Source: Vibrio algivorus (GTDB lineage: Bacteria; Pseudomonadota; Gammaproteobacteria; Enterobacterales; Vibrionaceae). Taken from it: a DNA stretch of 64,000 bases. The notes under the pieces were generated by a model. That model worked only from the letters and a program-made list of their open reading frames with translations, did not search any database and had not been told where the DNA came from. Where the stretch lies: positions 2,108,001-2,172,000 of the forward strand of contig NZ_AP018678.1 in the NCBI RefSeq assembly GCF_002218005.2. Direction: 5' to 3'. The first letter of the stretch is position 1; each line of letters opens with the position of its first letter. The position numbers were made by a program, and so were the translations under genes. This document shows positions 9,681-19,045 of this stretch, one piece after another.

Positions 9681-9717
9681 GCATACCAATCTGAAGCCTT
9701 CACTCAGATTGGTATGC
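9681..9717. repeat. 14-bp perfect inverted repeat between transport and enzyme genes
   Basis: GCATACCAATCTGA (9681-9694) pairs perfectly with 9704-9717 across a 9-nt loop. No U-run follows, so it is more likely an mRNA-stability or processing element than a terminator. Confidence 0.6.
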
Positions 9718-9786
9718 CAACAAACTATTTGAACGTTGTCTATGCCTTTAAAATATTGGGCTATAGGCAGGAGGCTTGAAGCAGAT

Positions 9787-11571
9787 ATGCAAATTCTCAC
9801 CAACCATATAGGTTACTCATGCTTTAGCAGCAAAAATGCGGTAGTACTTGCCTCAAATATTGATCATAAACTCACTACCCCGCCAGAGATGCAACAACCG
9901 CTCACCGCTCAATTGATCAATGTACAAACCCAACAGATCGAAGAGCAATTTCCAGTCACCTTTATTGGTAGTGTTGATCGTTGGCATCATGGTCACTTTT
10001 ATCAAATCGATTTTTCTCGCTTTTCTAAAACTGGTAGCTACTTATTAGCTATCGATTCAGTGCAATCCCATTGCTTTGAGATCCAGAACAATATTTTAAT
10101 CAACAGAACCTTCTCTGATGTACTGCATTACTTTAAATCTCAGCGTTGCGGTGGAAGGTTTGATAAACAAGATCGTAATGTACCAATATTAAGCTCAGAT
10201 AAATCAACACAGCAAACCGTCGATGTTCATGGCGGTTGGTATGACGCCTCTGGCGATGTCAGTAAATACTTAAGCCATCTTTCTTATGCTAATTATTTAA
10301 ATCCACAACAAATTCCAATGGTGGTGTGGAATATGTTGAAAGGGCTAAATCTTGCTAAAAATCATGATGACTTTGCGTTATTTTCCCAAGTTCGTTTAAT
10401 CGAAGAAGCATTATTTGGCGCAGACTTTTTAGTTCGTATGCAAAGCCCACAAGGCTTCTTCTATATGACTGTTTTTGATAAGTGGAGTAAAGACACCGCT
10501 CAACGTGAAATTTGCGCTTATGAAACGCAAGATGGTCATAAAGGGCAAGATTACCAAGCTGGATTTCGTCAAGGTGGCGGCATCGCGATTGCAGCATTAG
10601 CAGCGGCTTCTCAACTAGCCGAAAGCGGTGAATACAGCCAAAAAACTTATCTCGATTGTGCAATCAAAGGCTATCAACATTTAATCGAACACAACACTCA
10701 ATATCTCAACGATGGTGTTGAAAACATTATTGATGAATATTGCGCCCTATTAGCCTGTGTCGAACTATATCGCAGTACTCAAGATGAATTCTATTTATCA
10801 GAAGCACGTCGTTGGTCACAAGCATTAATGTTACGCCAGACTTCTGATGAGAACTTTGAATACTTTTGGTCAGCTAACCAAGATGGTTCAAGACCTTACT
10901 TTCATTCAGCAGAAGCCGGATTGCCAACGATTGCTCTCACTGAATATTTAGCGATTGAAACTGATGAATCATTATGTCAAACCACTTTATCAGTGATTGA
11001 AAATGCCGTGCGATTTGAGCTCACTATTAGTCAAAAAGTGGCCAATCCATTTGGTTACCCTAGGCAATATGTGAAAGCGGTTGATAGCGATAAACGTGAC
11101 GCCTTTTTTATCGCTCATAACAATGAATCTGGTTATTGGTGGCAAGGTGAAAATGCACGGCTTGGCTCCCTTTCGGCTATGGCTAATTTAGTGCAGCCTT
11201 ACCTACAAGATCCAACATTGAAAAACCAATTACAAAGCTACGCTCAATCTGCGCTCGATTGGATTTTAGGCTTGAATCCATACGACATGTGTATGCTTGA
11301 TGGCCATGGTCACCATAACCCTGACTACCTACCAGAGCTTGGCTTCTTTAATGCTAAAGGCGGTGTATGCAATGGCATCACTGGTGGTTTTAATGATGAA
11401 GCAGATATTGCGTTCAATCCTGCTCCACAAAAAGATGACATGCTACAAAACTGGCGTTGGGGTGAGCAATGGATCCCACATGGCGCTTGGTATTTATTGG
11501 CGATCATCTCACAACAAACCGTCCAACAATATGCGGTGACAGAACCAGCAGTGGAGACCAACCATGAGTGA
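9787..11571 (+). CDS. GH9-family exo-beta-D-glucosaminidase-like glycosidase
   Basis: A 594-aa cytoplasmic protein: an N-terminal Ig-like CelD_N domain (about residues 1-85) and an (alpha/alpha)6 GH9 catalytic domain. The catalytic aspartate motif is YDASGD (Asp153, Asp157) and the C-terminal active-site strip is DGHGHHNPDY and GFNDEADIAFNP. There is no signal peptide. It is called an endoglucanase by similarity, but a Photobacterium homologue in the same operon context is an exo-glucosaminidase acting on GlcN-containing oligosaccharides, which fits the glucosamine kinase next to it. The start at 9787 is preferred because AGGAGG lies at 9769-9774 (12-nt gap); an in-frame ATG at 9742 has no ribosome binding site. 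Confidence 0.88.
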   Translation: MQILTNHIGYSCFSSKNAVVLASNIDHKLTTPPEMQQPLTAQLINVQTQQIEEQFPVTFIGSVDRWHHGHFYQIDFSRFSKTGSYLLAIDSVQSHCFEIQNNILINRTFSDVLHYFKSQRCGGRFDKQDRNVPILSSDKSTQQTVDVHGGWYDASGDVSKYLSHLSYANYLNPQQIPMVVWNMLKGLNLAKNHDDFALFSQVRLIEEALFGADFLVRMQSPQGFFYMTVFDKWSKDTAQREICAYETQDGHKGQDYQAGFRQGGGIAIAALAAASQLAESGEYSQKTYLDCAIKGYQHLIEHNTQYLNDGVENIIDEYCALLACVELYRSTQDEFYLSEARRWSQALMLRQTSDENFEYFWSANQDGSRPYFHSAEAGLPTIALTEYLAIETDESLCQTTLSVIENAVRFELTISQKVANPFGYPRQYVKAVDSDKRDAFFIAHNNESGYWWQGENARLGSLSAMANLVQPYLQDPTLKNQLQSYAQSALDWILGLNPYDMCMLDGHGHHNPDYLPELGFFNAKGGVCNGITGGFNDEADIAFNPAPQKDDMLQNWRWGEQWIPHGAWYLLAIISQQTVQQYAVTEPAVETNHE

Positions 11572-12454
11572 TTTATTGGTCGGTATCGATGGTGGCGGCA
11601 CGTCATGTCGCGCACGAATTCGTGATAGCCATGGAGTATTACTCGGTGAAGGGAAAAGCGGTAGTGCCAATATCTTATTAGGTGTTGAAGTTGCCATGGC
11701 TTCCATCACTGAAGCGATCAACCAGGCCACGCAACAAGCCGGTTTATCCCAACAAGACTTTTCTCGCATGCACCTAGGACTAGCACTAGCAGCGGCTGAA
11801 CAAGAAAGCGCTTGGCAACAATTTATGTCGCTATCACATCCTTATGCCAGTGTTGTACTCAATACCGATGCTTATGGTGCTTGCTTAGGGGCGCATCAAG
11901 GACAAGATGGCGCAATCATGATTGCCGGCACAGGATCTTGCGGCATTTTATTAACTCAAGATAAGCAACATGTTGTCGGTGGCCGTGAGTTTCCTATCTC
12001 TGATTTAGGCGGCGGTGCAATTATGGGACTTAGACTAATTCAACACAGCCTACTGGTTCAAGATGGCATCTACCCTGCTAGCCCAATCACAGAGGTTGTT
12101 ATGAGTCATTTTGATTATGATATTGATAACATCGTCACTTGGTCTAAAACCGCTCGTCCATGTGATTACGGCCAGTTTTCACCGCAAATTTTTGCTTGTG
12201 CGAATCAAGGGGATGAATTTGCAGAAAGCTTACTCACTCAAACTGCGCAAGATATTGAAATGTACCTCCACGCACTAGTAAGCAAGGGCGCAAGGCAGAT
12301 TGCCTTAATGGGAGGCATCGCTGAACGTATACAACCTTGGCTTTCGCCAGCAATAACAGAGTACTTAGTGCCAGCCAAAAGCGATGCAATGGAAGGTGCT
12401 CTAATGATGGCAAACCAAGCGCAACATAACCTATTTCAATTTACTGAAAAATAA
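11564..12454 (+). CDS. gspK: Glucosamine/N-acetylglucosamine kinase (BadF/BadG ATPase family)
   Basis: A 296-aa sugar kinase of the ASKHA fold. Phosphate-1 motif is GIDGGGTSCRAR at residues 7-18; phosphate-2 is IAGTGSCG; the adenosine motif is LMGGIAERI. The V. cholerae gene in the same position encodes GspK, a kinase specific for glucosamine, which makes GlcN-6-P. Its start overlaps the GH9 stop by 8 nt, so the two are translationally coupled: the GH9 enzyme would release GlcN and this enzyme phosphorylate it. Specificity (GlcN versus GlcNAc) is inferred from orthology and gene order. Confidence 0.88.
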   Translation: MSDLLVGIDGGGTSCRARIRDSHGVLLGEGKSGSANILLGVEVAMASITEAINQATQQAGLSQQDFSRMHLGLALAAAEQESAWQQFMSLSHPYASVVLNTDAYGACLGAHQGQDGAIMIAGTGSCGILLTQDKQHVVGGREFPISDLGGGAIMGLRLIQHSLLVQDGIYPASPITEVVMSHFDYDIDNIVTWSKTARPCDYGQFSPQIFACANQGDEFAESLLTQTAQDIEMYLHALVSKGARQIALMGGIAERIQPWLSPAITEYLVPAKSDAMEGALMMANQAQHNLFQFTEK

Positions 12455-12488
12455 TATAGCTACACGACGTAGCCTCAAAGGTGGACTC

Positions 12489-14417
12489 ATGGATTATCGT
12501 ATTGACCTCTCAGTTCTTGAACAACAAGAAAACTACACTCGCCTCGCCCTGACTTTACACAATTTAAGCGATGTGGATCTGCATGATTGGAAGCTCAGCG
12601 TTAGCTTCCGCCGCTTTATTCAACCGGCAAGCCTAAGCCAAGGCAGCATTGAGCAAATAGGTGGACTGTGCACTTTCTTACCGCAAGATAATCAAACACT
12701 TGCGGCAAATGCGCATTATTATGTCGAATTTGGCTGCCACACTGCACCATTCCAACTACTGGATGATGGTTTCGATGATGCCGTCATTCACACTCATACC
12801 CAAGGTGAAAATCAATTACTGGCAGTCGCCTTAACCCCTGTTGCCCTAAAATCGGCCAGTAAGCACAAAACATCAGTGCCACAAGTTGCAGCCAATACAC
12901 TCGGGATCATTCCAAACCCACAGAGTTTGAAGCTAATCGAAGGTGAGTTTGACCTTAACCAAACTATCGTTTTTCAATCGCACTCTAATCAAGCTAAAAG
13001 CGCACTGACTTGGCTTGCTCAGGAATTAAGTCAAATACTCGATAGCACCATCAAGATGAGTACTCAAGGTAACCTCTGTTTAGTGACTTCACCGAACCTG
13101 ACAGAAGGAGCTTATAAACTAGAAGTACAGCCTCATCAAATCATACTCGAGGCCAATTCCACCAGTGGCTTTATGCATGGTTGCGCGTCATTATGGCAAT
13201 GGGTCAGCCATCAAGTTCACAATGGTAAGCAGACGCTACCATGCGTGCTAATTGAAGATAAGCCTCGCTTTAAACATCGCGGTATGATGCTTGATTGTGC
13301 GCGTCATTTTCATTCTGTAGAAACGGTTAAACGCCTGATCAACCAGCTTGCTCAGCTCAAATTTAATGTCTTTCATTGGCACTTAACCGATGACGAAGGA
13401 TGGCGTATTGAAATTAAAGCCTTCCCACAATTAACAGAAATTGGCGCATGGCGTGGATTTGAAACTCCGATTGAACCGCAATATTCCCACTTAGCGAATA
13501 AGTACGGAGGCTTTTACACCCAAGAGCAGATCCGCGAAGTGATCCAATATGCCGCTGAACGCAATATCACCGTGATCCCTGAAATTGATATTCCGGGTCA
13601 TTGTCGCGCAGCCATCAAATCATTACCCGAGTTATTGGTCGATCCTGAGGATCGTTCACAATATCGCAGCATTCAGTATTACAACGATAACGTGCTCTCA
13701 CCGGCATTAGAAGGAACTTACACATTCCTGGACCAAGTTCTTACTGAAGTTGCCCAGCTTTTCCCTTCTCCTTTTATTCATATTGGTGCCGATGAAGTGC
13801 CACATGGCGTATGGGTTGATAGCCCAAAATGTCAGGCATTAATGCAACAGCACGGCTATTCAGATGCCAAAGAGTTACAAGGGCATTTATTACGCAGAAT
13901 TGAAACCAAAGTAAATGAATTAGGCAAGCGAATGATCGGCTGGGAAGAAGTTCGCCACGGTAACAAAGTGAGCAAAGACACTATCGTATGTTCATGGATC
14001 ACAGAGAAAGCAGCCGTTGAATGTGCATCCCAAAATATTGATGTGATTCTGCAACCGGCTCAATACACCTATTTAGATATAGTTCAAGATTACAACAGTG
14101 AAGAAATGGGTGTTAATTGGGCTGGAATTAATCCTTTAGATAAAGCTTATGGCTATGAACCTTTATCAGAATTAGCTGAGGACGATCCTCGCCGTCAACA
14201 TATCTTTGGAATTCAATGCGGTCTTTGGTGCGAAATTATCAATAACCAAGATCGCATTGATCACATGCTTTTCCCTCGTTTGCTTGCACTTTCTGAAGTT
14301 TACTGGACCGATAAAGATCAGCGTGATTGGCAAGATTTTTTAGCGCGTCTTAATGGACATCAATCCACTTTAACTTACCAAGGCATTCAATTTCACCCTT
14401 GGCATAAAGCACTTTAA
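12489..14417 (+). CDS. Beta-N-acetylhexosaminidase, GH20, cytoplasmic
   Basis: A 642-aa GH20 enzyme without a signal peptide. Residues 1-120 form an N-terminal CBM-like beta domain, residues about 135-255 the GH20b domain, and about 260-610 the catalytic barrel. Substrate-assisted catalysis uses the D-E pair in HIGADEVPHG (Asp435-Glu436); the family motif HWHLTDDEGWRIEI and a late WCE are present. It removes terminal GlcNAc from imported oligosaccharides. AAGGTGG precedes the ATG. It sits between the kinase and the phosphorylase genes as in other vibrios. Confidence 0.92.
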   Translation: MDYRIDLSVLEQQENYTRLALTLHNLSDVDLHDWKLSVSFRRFIQPASLSQGSIEQIGGLCTFLPQDNQTLAANAHYYVEFGCHTAPFQLLDDGFDDAVIHTHTQGENQLLAVALTPVALKSASKHKTSVPQVAANTLGIIPNPQSLKLIEGEFDLNQTIVFQSHSNQAKSALTWLAQELSQILDSTIKMSTQGNLCLVTSPNLTEGAYKLEVQPHQIILEANSTSGFMHGCASLWQWVSHQVHNGKQTLPCVLIEDKPRFKHRGMMLDCARHFHSVETVKRLINQLAQLKFNVFHWHLTDDEGWRIEIKAFPQLTEIGAWRGFETPIEPQYSHLANKYGGFYTQEQIREVIQYAAERNITVIPEIDIPGHCRAAIKSLPELLVDPEDRSQYRSIQYYNDNVLSPALEGTYTFLDQVLTEVAQLFPSPFIHIGADEVPHGVWVDSPKCQALMQQHGYSDAKELQGHLLRRIETKVNELGKRMIGWEEVRHGNKVSKDTIVCSWITEKAAVECASQNIDVILQPAQYTYLDIVQDYNSEEMGVNWAGINPLDKAYGYEPLSELAEDDPRRQHIFGIQCGLWCEIINNQDRIDHMLFPRLLALSEVYWTDKDQRDWQDFLARLNGHQSTLTYQGIQFHPWHKAL

Positions 14418-14429
14418 TTTGCCCATGGA

Positions 14430-14445
14430 GCGCTGTAATCAGCGC
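14430..14445 (+). repeat. Small intercistronic hairpin before chbP
   Basis: GCGCTG-TAAT-CAGCGC forms a tight 6-bp stem-loop, followed 7 nt later by a U-rich stretch (TTTTTATTTTTT). It may give partial termination or stabilise the upstream mRNA. Confidence 0.4.
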
Positions 14446-14480
14446 CACCACGGTTTTTATTTTTTAGTAAGGAATACATT

Positions 14481-16886
14481 ATGAAATACGGTTTTTTCGA
14501 TAATGATAATCGTGAATACGTCATCACTCGTCCAGACGTGCCTGCACCATGGACCAACTATTTAGGCACAGAAAAATTTTGTACTGTGATTTCTCACAAT
14601 GCCGGCGGCTACTCTTTCTACAACTCACCTGAGTACAACCGTGTTACTAAATTCCGTCCAAATGCGACATTCGATCGCCCAGGGCATTACGTGTATTTAC
14701 GTGATGATGAGAGCGGCGATTACTGGTCGATTTCATGGCAACCGGTAGCAAAAAGCTTAGACGAAGCCAATTATGAAGTACGCCATGGTTTGTCTTACTC
14801 TAAGTTTAAATGTGAATACAACGGCATCACGGCCACTAAAACGCTATTTGTTCCTAAAGGTGAAGATGCTGAAGTGTGGGATGTAACCATCAAAAACACC
14901 TCAGACAAACCACGTACCATTAGTGCGTTTTCCTTTGTTGAATTCTCCTTTAGCCATATTCAATCGGATAACCAAAACCATCAGATGTCGCTCTACTCAG
15001 CTGGAACAGCTTACCGTGATGGCGTAATCGAGTACGACCTTTATTACAACACCAATGATTTCGAAGGCTTTTACTACTTAGCGTCAACCTTTGATCCTGA
15101 TTCCTACGATGGCCAACGTGACAGCTTCCTCGGTTTATACCGTGATGAAGCCAATCCTATCGCAGTAGAGCAGGGAAAATGTTCAAATTCCGCGCAAACC
15201 TGTTACAACCATTGTGGCTCGTTGCATAAGCAATTTGTCATCCAACCAGGTGAAGAAGTGCGTTTTGCCTTCATTCTTGGGATTGGTAAAGGCAATGGCG
15301 ACAAGTTACGCACTAAATATCAAGATCTTGCCAATGTCGATGCCGCCTTTGCCGGGATTAAAGCACACTGGGATGAGCGTTGTAACAAGTTCCAAGTTAA
15401 ATCGCCAAATGAAGGCTTGGATACCATGATCAACGCATGGACACTCTACCAAGCGGAAACCTGTGTCGTATGGTCACGCTTTGCTTCTTTCATTGAGGTA
15501 GGTGGCCGTACTGGTCTTGGTTATCGTGATACTGCCCAAGATGCGATTTCAGTACCCCACTCTAACCCAGCCATGACTCGTAAGCGTCTAGTGGATCTAC
15601 TGCGTGGCCAAGTTAAAGCCGGTTACGGTCTGCACCTATTTGATCCTGACTGGTTTGATCCTGAAAAAGCTGACGTCAAACCATCTAAATCTCCCACTGT
15701 GGTTCCAACCCCAAGTGATGAAGATAAGATCCACGGCATTGAAGATACCTGCTCGGATGATCACCTATGGCTAGTTCCAACCATTTGTAAATACGTAATG
15801 GAAACGGGCGAAGAGTCGTTCTTTGACGAGCAAATCCCTTACGCCGATGGTGGTAATGCTAGCGTGTATGATCACATGAAAGCGGCGTTAGATTTCTCCG
15901 CTGAATACGTGGGTAATACCGGTATTTGTAAAGGCTTACGCGCTGACTGGAACGACTGCTTGAACTTAGGTGGCGGTGAGTCATCTATGGTGTCTTTCCT
16001 GCACTACTGGGCGCTACAAGAATTTATCGATTTAGCCAAATACCTTGGCAAAAATGAAGATGTCGATAAATACACCACCATGGCTGAAGGCGTACGTCAG
16101 GCATGTGAAACTCACCTATGGGATGAAGAAGGCGGCTGGTATATCCGCGGCCTAACCAAAGATGGTGACAAGATCGGAACTGCACAACAAACCGAAGGTA
16201 AGATCCATCTAGAATCCAATACCTTAGCGGTACTTTCTGGTGCGGTATCACAAGAACGTGGCGAAATTGCCATGAACTCAGTAGATGAGCATCTGTACTC
16301 GCCATACGGTTTACATTTGAATTCACCTTCTTTCGCGACCCCAAATGATGACATTGGTTTTGTTACCCGTGTTTATCAAGGCGTGAAAGAAAACGGCGCT
16401 ATTTTCTCTCACCCTAACCCTTGGGCATGGGTAGCCGAAGCCAAACTAGGCCGTGGTGATAAAGCGATGAAATTCTACGATGCATTAAACCCATACAATC
16501 AAAATGACATGATTGAAAAACGCATCGCTGAACCTTACTCCTACGTACAGTTCATCATGGGACGTGATCACCAAGATCACGGTCGTGCTAACCACCCTTG
16601 GTTAACCGGCACCTCAGGTTGGGCTTACTTTGCGGTCACCAACTTCATTCTTGGTGTGCGTCTGGGCTTTGATGGTTTGAATGTTGATCCTTGTATTCCA
16701 ACCAACTGGCCTGGCTTTGAAGTAACCCGTCAATGGCGTGATGCCACCTTTAATATCAAGGTTGAAAACCCAGCAGGCGTAAGCAAAGGCGTGCAATCTA
16801 TCCGCCTTAATGGTCAAGTGATTGAAGGAGCCATTCCTGCTCAAGCGGCTGGTAGCGTCAACGAAGTTGTGGTGGTGATGGGATAG
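14481..16886 (+). CDS. chbP: N,N'-diacetylchitobiose phosphorylase (GH94)
   Basis: An 801-aa GH94 phosphorylase, the same length as V. proteolyticus ChbP. It cleaves (GlcNAc)2 with phosphate to GlcNAc-1-P and GlcNAc, saving ATP. Order: N-terminal beta-sandwich, helical linker, (alpha/alpha)6 catalytic domain, C-terminal strands. The catalytic acid in RADWNDCLN falls exactly at Asp492, the residue known as the general acid in the V. proteolyticus enzyme. AGTAAGGAA lies 7 nt before the ATG. The product GlcNAc-1-P feeds the mutase encoded next. Confidence 0.95.
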   Translation: MKYGFFDNDNREYVITRPDVPAPWTNYLGTEKFCTVISHNAGGYSFYNSPEYNRVTKFRPNATFDRPGHYVYLRDDESGDYWSISWQPVAKSLDEANYEVRHGLSYSKFKCEYNGITATKTLFVPKGEDAEVWDVTIKNTSDKPRTISAFSFVEFSFSHIQSDNQNHQMSLYSAGTAYRDGVIEYDLYYNTNDFEGFYYLASTFDPDSYDGQRDSFLGLYRDEANPIAVEQGKCSNSAQTCYNHCGSLHKQFVIQPGEEVRFAFILGIGKGNGDKLRTKYQDLANVDAAFAGIKAHWDERCNKFQVKSPNEGLDTMINAWTLYQAETCVVWSRFASFIEVGGRTGLGYRDTAQDAISVPHSNPAMTRKRLVDLLRGQVKAGYGLHLFDPDWFDPEKADVKPSKSPTVVPTPSDEDKIHGIEDTCSDDHLWLVPTICKYVMETGEESFFDEQIPYADGGNASVYDHMKAALDFSAEYVGNTGICKGLRADWNDCLNLGGGESSMVSFLHYWALQEFIDLAKYLGKNEDVDKYTTMAEGVRQACETHLWDEEGGWYIRGLTKDGDKIGTAQQTEGKIHLESNTLAVLSGAVSQERGEIAMNSVDEHLYSPYGLHLNSPSFATPNDDIGFVTRVYQGVKENGAIFSHPNPWAWVAEAKLGRGDKAMKFYDALNPYNQNDMIEKRIAEPYSYVQFIMGRDHQDHGRANHPWLTGTSGWAYFAVTNFILGVRLGFDGLNVDPCIPTNWPGFEVTRQWRDATFNIKVENPAGVSKGVQSIRLNGQVIEGAIPAQAAGSVNEVVVVMG

Positions 16887-16896
16887 CCCTTACTGC

Positions 16897-16936
16897 GCTC
16901 GACTTTAACCCACCATACCTAGGGTTAGAGTCGAGC
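16897..16936. repeat. 15-bp stem between chbP and the mutase gene
   Basis: 16897-16911 (GCTCGACTTTAACCC) pairs with 16922-16936 with one G-U. Downstream, the self-complementary TAGGGATCCCTA (16976-16987) is followed by five Ts, and an extra TAGGGA at 16951 could pair with TCCCTA instead. This may be a partial terminator setting mutase expression. Confidence 0.5.
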
Positions 16937-17048
16937 ATATTTCGTAACGCTAGGGAATACCTAAGAATTTCAATCTAGGGATCCCTATTTTTCACGCCAT
17001 TTCTATCGAGTCGCAAAATCTGGCTCTTATGCATTTAAGGATAGCAAT

Positions 17049-18461
17049 ATGATTAAGTTTGGTACCGGCGGCTGGCGCGCCTTTATTGGTGAAGAGTTTA
17101 CTCAAGCCAATGTTCGTCTCGTTGCCCAAGCGGTCGCAAATATCATGCAAAAGGAAAACGTGGTTCATAACGGATTTGTGATCGGTTATGACCGCCGCTT
17201 TTTATCTGATAAAGCAGCCCTTTGGTTTGCAGAGGTGTTAGCTGCTAATGGCATTACAGTTAGCTTTATCAACCGCTTTGTACCCACGCCAATTGTAATG
17301 TTTCAAAGTAACAAAATGGGGTGTACCTATTCAGCTTGTATTACCGCCTCACATAACCCAGCCGACTACAATGGTATCAAGGTATTTATCGAAGGTGGCC
17401 GTGACGCGGATGAAGTGATCACACAAAAGATCGAAGCACAAATTGCCGTACTCAATAATAACGATGTTAAACGTATCGACTTTGAAGACGCGCTTGCATC
17501 TGGCCTAATTACCATCATTAATCCAATGAACGACTTCGTCGATTCTGTAATCAATTTTATTGATATTGAAGCGATTAAAAAAGCTAACCTACGCGTGCTG
17601 ATCGACCCTATGTTTGGCGTAGCAAAAAATGCCCTACAAACCGTTCTTATCAATGGTCGCTGTGATGTCGATGTTATCAACGATGGTGAAAATCCATCCT
17701 TTGGTGGTCTAATGCCTTCTCCAAGTGCTGCCACCTTATATCGCCTAAAACACCTAGTGGCAGCAGAAGGTTATGATATTGGTATTGGTACTGATGGAGA
17801 TGCAGATCGTCTCGGTATTATTGATGAAAAAGGTAACTTCATTCATCCAAATGAGGTGCTGATGTTGCTGTACTACTACTTACTTGAATACAAAGGTTGG
17901 AAAGGATCGGTAGTACGTAACATTGCCACCACTCACCTACTCGATAAAATCGCTGCCGACCACGGTGAAAAAAGCTTTGAAGTACCTGTAGGCTTTAAAC
18001 ACATTAGTAGTCAAATGGAAGCCGATGACTCACTGATTGGTGGTGAAAGCTCGGGTGGTTTAACTATTCGTGGCCACATCAAAGGTAAAGATGGGGTATT
18101 TGCCTCAAGCCTATTGGTGGAGCTTATCAGTGTCACTGGCAAAAAATTGTCGGAAATGCTGGATGAAATCTATGCCCGTTATGGTTATGCCTACACCGCC
18201 GAAGGTGACTGCACCTTTAAACCCTCGCAAAAAGAAGCGCTGTACAACAAAATCTACGTTGAAAAGTTACTGCCAGAGTTTGAATACGACATTGAAAAAG
18301 TCAGCTATGACGATGGCGCAAAAGTCTACTTTAAAAATGGCGGTTGGGTGATTGCTCGCTTCTCTGGTACTGAGCCTTTATTGCGAATTTTCTCGGAAAT
18401 GGAAGATAAAGAAACAGCAGAAAGTGTCGTCGCTCAAATGAAAGCGTTTTTAGCGTTATAG
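17049..18461 (+). CDS. Phosphohexomutase, probable GlcNAc-1-phosphate mutase
   Basis: A 470-aa alpha-D-phosphohexomutase with the four domains of the family. The phosphoserine motif is TASHNP (Ser101), the metal-binding loop is DGDAD (Asp249, 251, 253), the sugar-binding loop is GGESSGG, and the phosphate-binding loop is RFSGTEPLLRI. Its place right after chbP implies conversion of GlcNAc-1-P to GlcNAc-6-P, which joins the nag pathway. AAGGATAG precedes the ATG. It is the last gene of the operon and is followed by a rho-independent terminator. Annotated elsewhere simply as phosphoglucomutase/phosphomannomutase; the substrate is inferred. Confidence 0.88.
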   Translation: MIKFGTGGWRAFIGEEFTQANVRLVAQAVANIMQKENVVHNGFVIGYDRRFLSDKAALWFAEVLAANGITVSFINRFVPTPIVMFQSNKMGCTYSACITASHNPADYNGIKVFIEGGRDADEVITQKIEAQIAVLNNNDVKRIDFEDALASGLITIINPMNDFVDSVINFIDIEAIKKANLRVLIDPMFGVAKNALQTVLINGRCDVDVINDGENPSFGGLMPSPSAATLYRLKHLVAAEGYDIGIGTDGDADRLGIIDEKGNFIHPNEVLMLLYYYLLEYKGWKGSVVRNIATTHLLDKIAADHGEKSFEVPVGFKHISSQMEADDSLIGGESSGGLTIRGHIKGKDGVFASSLLVELISVTGKKLSEMLDEIYARYGYAYTAEGDCTFKPSQKEALYNKIYVEKLLPEFEYDIEKVSYDDGAKVYFKNGGWVIARFSGTEPLLRIFSEMEDKETAESVVAQMKAFLAL

Positions 18462-18476
18462 GGGGTTAGGTTACTA

Positions 18477-18492
18477 GTTCCTAGTTTCTAGG
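18477..18492. repeat. 16-nt repeat, inverted copy at 58219-58234
   Basis: GTTCCTAGTTTCTAGG recurs exactly, in reverse complement, at 58219-58234, 40 kb away. Both copies stand just after an operon and close to other small repeats. Confidence 0.7.
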
Positions 18493-18498
18493 TTTGGA

Positions 18499-18532
18499 AG
18501 GGATCGTGGTGAAAGCTGCGATCTCTTTTTTT
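18499..18532 (+). terminator. Terminator of the chitobiose operon
   Basis: AGGGATCG (18499-18506) pairs with CGATCTCT (18519-18526) with one G-U, followed by a seven-T run to 18532. Confidence 0.8.
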
Positions 18533-18536
18533 CGTT

Positions 18537-18571
18537 TCTCGGTTCTCGGACGCTACGCTGCTCGTTGCTAG
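18537..18571 (+). repeat. Dispersed CTCGG-GCTACGCTGCTCG element, copy 1
   Basis: A 35-bp GC-rich element with core GGACGCTACGCTGCTCGTTG. Related copies in the same orientation occur at 43669-43703, 56841-56875 and 56961-56994. All four are between genes, and this one lies 43 bp before the 16-bp tandem array. Confidence 0.7.
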
Positions 18572-18614
18572 AAAAAGATGAAAACCCCAAAGCACTCATG
18601 AGAGATAAGTAAGC

Positions 18615-18879
18615 GAAGCGACCAAGCAGCGAAGCGACCAAGCAGCGAAGCGACCAAGCAGCGAAGCGACCAAGCAGCGAAGCGACCAAGCAGCGAAGCG
18701 ACCAAGCAGCGAAGCGACCAAGCAGCGAAGCGACCAAGCAGCGAAGCGACCAAGCAGCGAAGCGACCAAGCAGCGAAGCGACCAAGCAGCGAAGCGACCA
18801 AGCAGCGAAGCGACCAAGCAGCGAAGCGACCAAGCAGCGAAGCGACCAAGCAGCGAAGCGACCAAGCAGCGAAGCGACC
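18615..18879. repeat. Perfect 16-bp tandem array, 16.6 copies
   Basis: The unit GAAGCGACCAAGCAGC is repeated 16 times without any change (18615-18870), plus a 9-nt partial copy. Because 16 is not a multiple of three and the unit has no stop, all six frames are open, which creates spurious ORFs of about 100 codons on the minus strand; none has a ribosome binding site or family similarity. There are no spacers, so it is not CRISPR. The perfect identity indicates recent slippage or active homogenisation. No gene lies between 18462 and 19045. Confidence 0.95.
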
Positions 18880-19045
18880 TAATCTCGATTACCATTAAAA
18901 AAACTAATCCATCACATTGATTTTCTTCTTGTGAATATACTCACACTTCTATTGCTGAATAAAGCGTTTGGCTCTAATATCCACGCCAATTTCAGGGTCA
19001 CTTTCCCCCTTTCCTTACTTATCTTTATTCTTGTGGAGAAGATGA

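Noticed and set aside
18615..18879. CRISPR array
   Set aside because: The units are directly contiguous with no spacers, and no cas gene is in the window.
18474..18895. Three overlapping minus-strand ORFs of 93-119 codons with periodic Leu/Arg/Ser-rich translation
   Set aside because: They are a by-product of the stop-free 16-bp tandem repeat; they have no ribosome binding site and no family similarity.
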